Source: Panulirus ornatus (lineage: Eukaryota > Arthropoda > Malacostraca > Decapoda > Palinuridae). Taken from it: 64,000 bases of DNA. The stretch is taken from contig NC_092290.1 in NCBI RefSeq assembly GCF_036320965.1, positions 3,275,420-3,339,419 on the forward strand, in the 5' to 3' direction. The notes under the pieces are model-generated. The model had not been told where the DNA came from. It saw nothing but the letters and a program-made list of their open reading frames with translations, and did not search any database. The translations under genes were made by a program, and so were the position numbers. Within the stretch, counting starts at the first letter, position 1. Each line of letters starts with the position of its first letter. Positions 61,746 through 64,000 of this stretch are shown in pieces.

Positions 61746-63014
61746 TGCCAATGTAATTAACCTCACAGAATGAACTGGAGTAATACTGAGTCCATATATC
61801 TACTACCTGTAACACAGAGATCAGTAACACAGTCACATTATAATCATTTCCATGAGAACCACAGACGAAGGTCATAAAGATGTTAAAAACACTGAATCAT
61901 GCAACCAACAGTATACGAGGAGAGGTCGATTCCGGCAAATCGTCTTTATGGAGGAGGTAAAAACAAAACGGCATTTCAGTCGCCTCGCAGGACGACCTAA
62001 TGCCAAAGGTCAGAGGCTGTAATCCTTTTCACCTGAGGTTCGTAAAGAATTCATGAGAAAGAACGACAGTCAACCTCTAGGTGTGTGTGTATATAACATG
62101 GGTTGCGTCAGTGGACGCTTCTGCAACGATGTATACACCGCTAGGGGGAACAAAGGTGTGGTGAAAGGTGGTATTAAACCTGTGAAAAAAGGTGGTAAAG
62201 CTATAAGAATTTAGGCCAAGAGAATGGGATGCAAAATAGGTGATTACTATTTACAGATTACATTATCTGTGAGATATAGCTGATCTTTTTTATCTAAGAA
62301 ATACATAAAAAACAACAAGTCAAATACATTCATTATCAGATCTATACTACAGAATACAAACTACAAAATACAGTGGTCGCATCAACTCCATATGAGGCAC
62401 AGGAAAAAAAAAAAGGAAACGTCATTTCCTCGCTCGTACATATGGCAATCACCACACGTCATCATCCACACAGCCGACATGTAAACAAACAAATGTTGGG
62501 GTGTCTTCTTTCTGTCGCCTCTTATCAAACACTGCAATAGATAAGGATATATGACGAAGGTCTGGAGGATGGCGCTTGTCATAGACTGATAAGAGGAGAG
62601 GACAGGACGTGACCAATATGCTCTTAAACGACATAATGAGAGTAGGTCAGACAGGCAGGGCTATAGCGTTGCCAACCCACGACCCGTATACTGTCAACCG
62701 GGGCTTAATGAAAGTGTTACGTCGTGACGCCTGTGTGACGAGGAGGGCGTTACGCCCGCCACCGTCACAGTACCAAAAAAAAAATCACATATATATATTC
62801 TTCCATCGACTCGTAGTAATTTCCTTGACTGAGGTAATAAAAGAATATAAGGAAGACCAGAGTGAATCACAAACTCAATATACATCAGAGAAAACAAGTT
62901 GTTTTTCTATCTCGTCCTCACTCGCGATAAACACTGATATCAAATCTTATCTATAAAAATGTTATACAATTTCAACGTACTTCTGGGGCTTATATTTACC
63001 TCTGGCGAGGGAAA

Positions 63015-63155
63015 GCAGTACGGTTTGTACCATAACGACACATGGAGGCAACTAAGCACGGAAAGTAGTACGAACTGTATCATAACGCCACTTGGGAGGC
63101 AACCTGGGCACGGAAAGTCGTACAGCCCGCACCATAACGCCACATAGGAGGTAAC
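63015..63155. repeat. Tandem repeat of about 51 bp, 3 copies
   Basis: Copies share gaaagtagtacg, accataacgccac and gaggcaac. Confidence 0.85.
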
Positions 63156-63945
63156 CAGCAACTCCCCTCCCCACGGCTCTCTCTCGAGCTGATCAATATC
63201 GAGGGCGCAAATGAGAATCCACAAGATGCATTGCCCAACTTGTTGACAAGGGGGCGGACCTGATCCCAGCTTGGGCATCAAGGCTGGGAGATATTACCGT
63301 CGCTTGTACCTAGACAAGGACAGATGACTGACCAACATGCACACGCATATATATATATATATATACACACACATATGTATAGGGACATGAACACGTTGCC
63401 ATTTTCATAAAGCCTTTTAATAGACCGCTTTTATAAAGCAATTTGAAAAGAGAATAAAAATCTTTATAAAAAATCTTTTTTACGAAGATTCCAAACGAGT
63501 CAACTTCGCATGATAAACCCTGTGGATGACGAATTAACCTCATTAAGCCACTAGGATCAGCGATTATCATATAATCTCAGTGGTCTGAATAATCCCGAGC
63601 CAGAGCGGGTGAATAATTATTCTCTTCCAGTACAGGAAAAAACACGCAGCGAGTCTTGGTTGTTTATGATGTCCAGTTCAGCCATAAAAGTGGTAATGAT
63701 GACTGTGACATTGAACACTCCAGGATGAGGAAGATGCATGAATCATTTCGTATTTCTCATTTTCATTCCGCTTTTCGAGACATTGAGACAGAAATATATC
63801 TGCTTTTGCGACGCCATTTGCGGATAACAGATTGAGTCGCGATAAGCCAGACTCTTATATCTTTAGAGGCGTTGATAAGAGCCATCAAGAGGAATTTTAT
63901 CGAAGCCATAAACTTAAGAGTCTTTGCCACATCTATCACTAAAGT

Positions 63946-64000
63946 TAATCCTAGAGCTATCTCTAATCCTAGAGCTATCTCTAATCCTAGAGCTATCTCT
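63946..64000. repeat. 18-bp tandem array running off the window edge
   Basis: taatcctagagctatctc at 63946, 63964 and 63982; the next unit begins at 64000. Confidence 0.97.

Larger units (their letters stand above)
61460..63945. other. Upstream of the visible MATH-gene exons
   Basis: An upstream intron or exon of the MATH gene must extend here or beyond, because exon A begins in phase 1. I found no frame with recognisable homology. Besides two tandem repeats it is AT-rich unique sequence. Confidence 0.5.

Overview
This is a eukaryotic window, most likely from a decapod crustacean such as a crab, shrimp or lobster relative. The evidence is spliced genes with GT-AG introns, very dense dinucleotide microsatellites ((AT)n, (GA/CT)n, (GT/CA)n arrays of 30-230 bp every 1-2 kb), a short (TAACC)n run equal to the arthropod TTAGG telomere repeat, and fragments of LINE and tRNA-derived elements. 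The decapod assignment is an inference from these features and from recall of similar repeats; no species is named. Most of the predicted open frames are translations of simple repeats.

Two genes can be supported. (1) On the + strand, 27481-29567, is a two-exon G-protein-coupled receptor of 536 residues of the vasopressin/oxytocin (inotocin) receptor family. It has all seven membrane segments, the second-loop signature DCWASFIPPWGPRAYVTW, and an intron between TM6 and TM7 where vertebrate members of the family also have one. Two activation microswitch residues are altered (W6.48 to Ser, Y7.53 to Phe). (2) On the - strand, 61459-54090, are the last four exons of a gene encoding a coiled coil, an acidic linker and a C-terminal TRAF/MATH domain. 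All splice phases agree. Its 5' exons lie outside the window or are not recognisable. The two genes are on opposite strands about 25 kb apart, and nothing in the sequence links their functions.

Layout: 1-27354 is intergenic or 5'-intronic sequence with microsatellites, minisatellites (17, 32, 20, 21, 22, 29 and 39 bp units), one LINE reverse-transcriptase fragment (about 10.8 kb), a tRNA-like SINE head (19.46 kb) and a long pyrimidine-rich stretch (25.75-27.0 kb). 27355-29567 is the receptor gene. 29568-54089 is repeat-rich intergenic DNA with arrays of 25, 28/29, 31, 41 and 61 bp units, a cluster of CRE and CCAAT motifs (44.9-45.3 kb) and one unidentified 92-codon open frame (39.5 kb). 54090-61459 is the MATH gene; its 4.4 kb intron holds a 15-bp satellite. 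61460-64000 holds further degenerate tandem repeats.

The most unusual feature is in the MATH gene. The 3' splice site of its last exon lies in register with a 29-bp tandem array. Every unit repeats a pyrimidine tract plus CTGCAG on the sense strand, giving eleven copies of an acceptor-like sequence directly upstream of the true one. The acceptor of the preceding exon also appears to be partly duplicated several times in the intron upstream of it.
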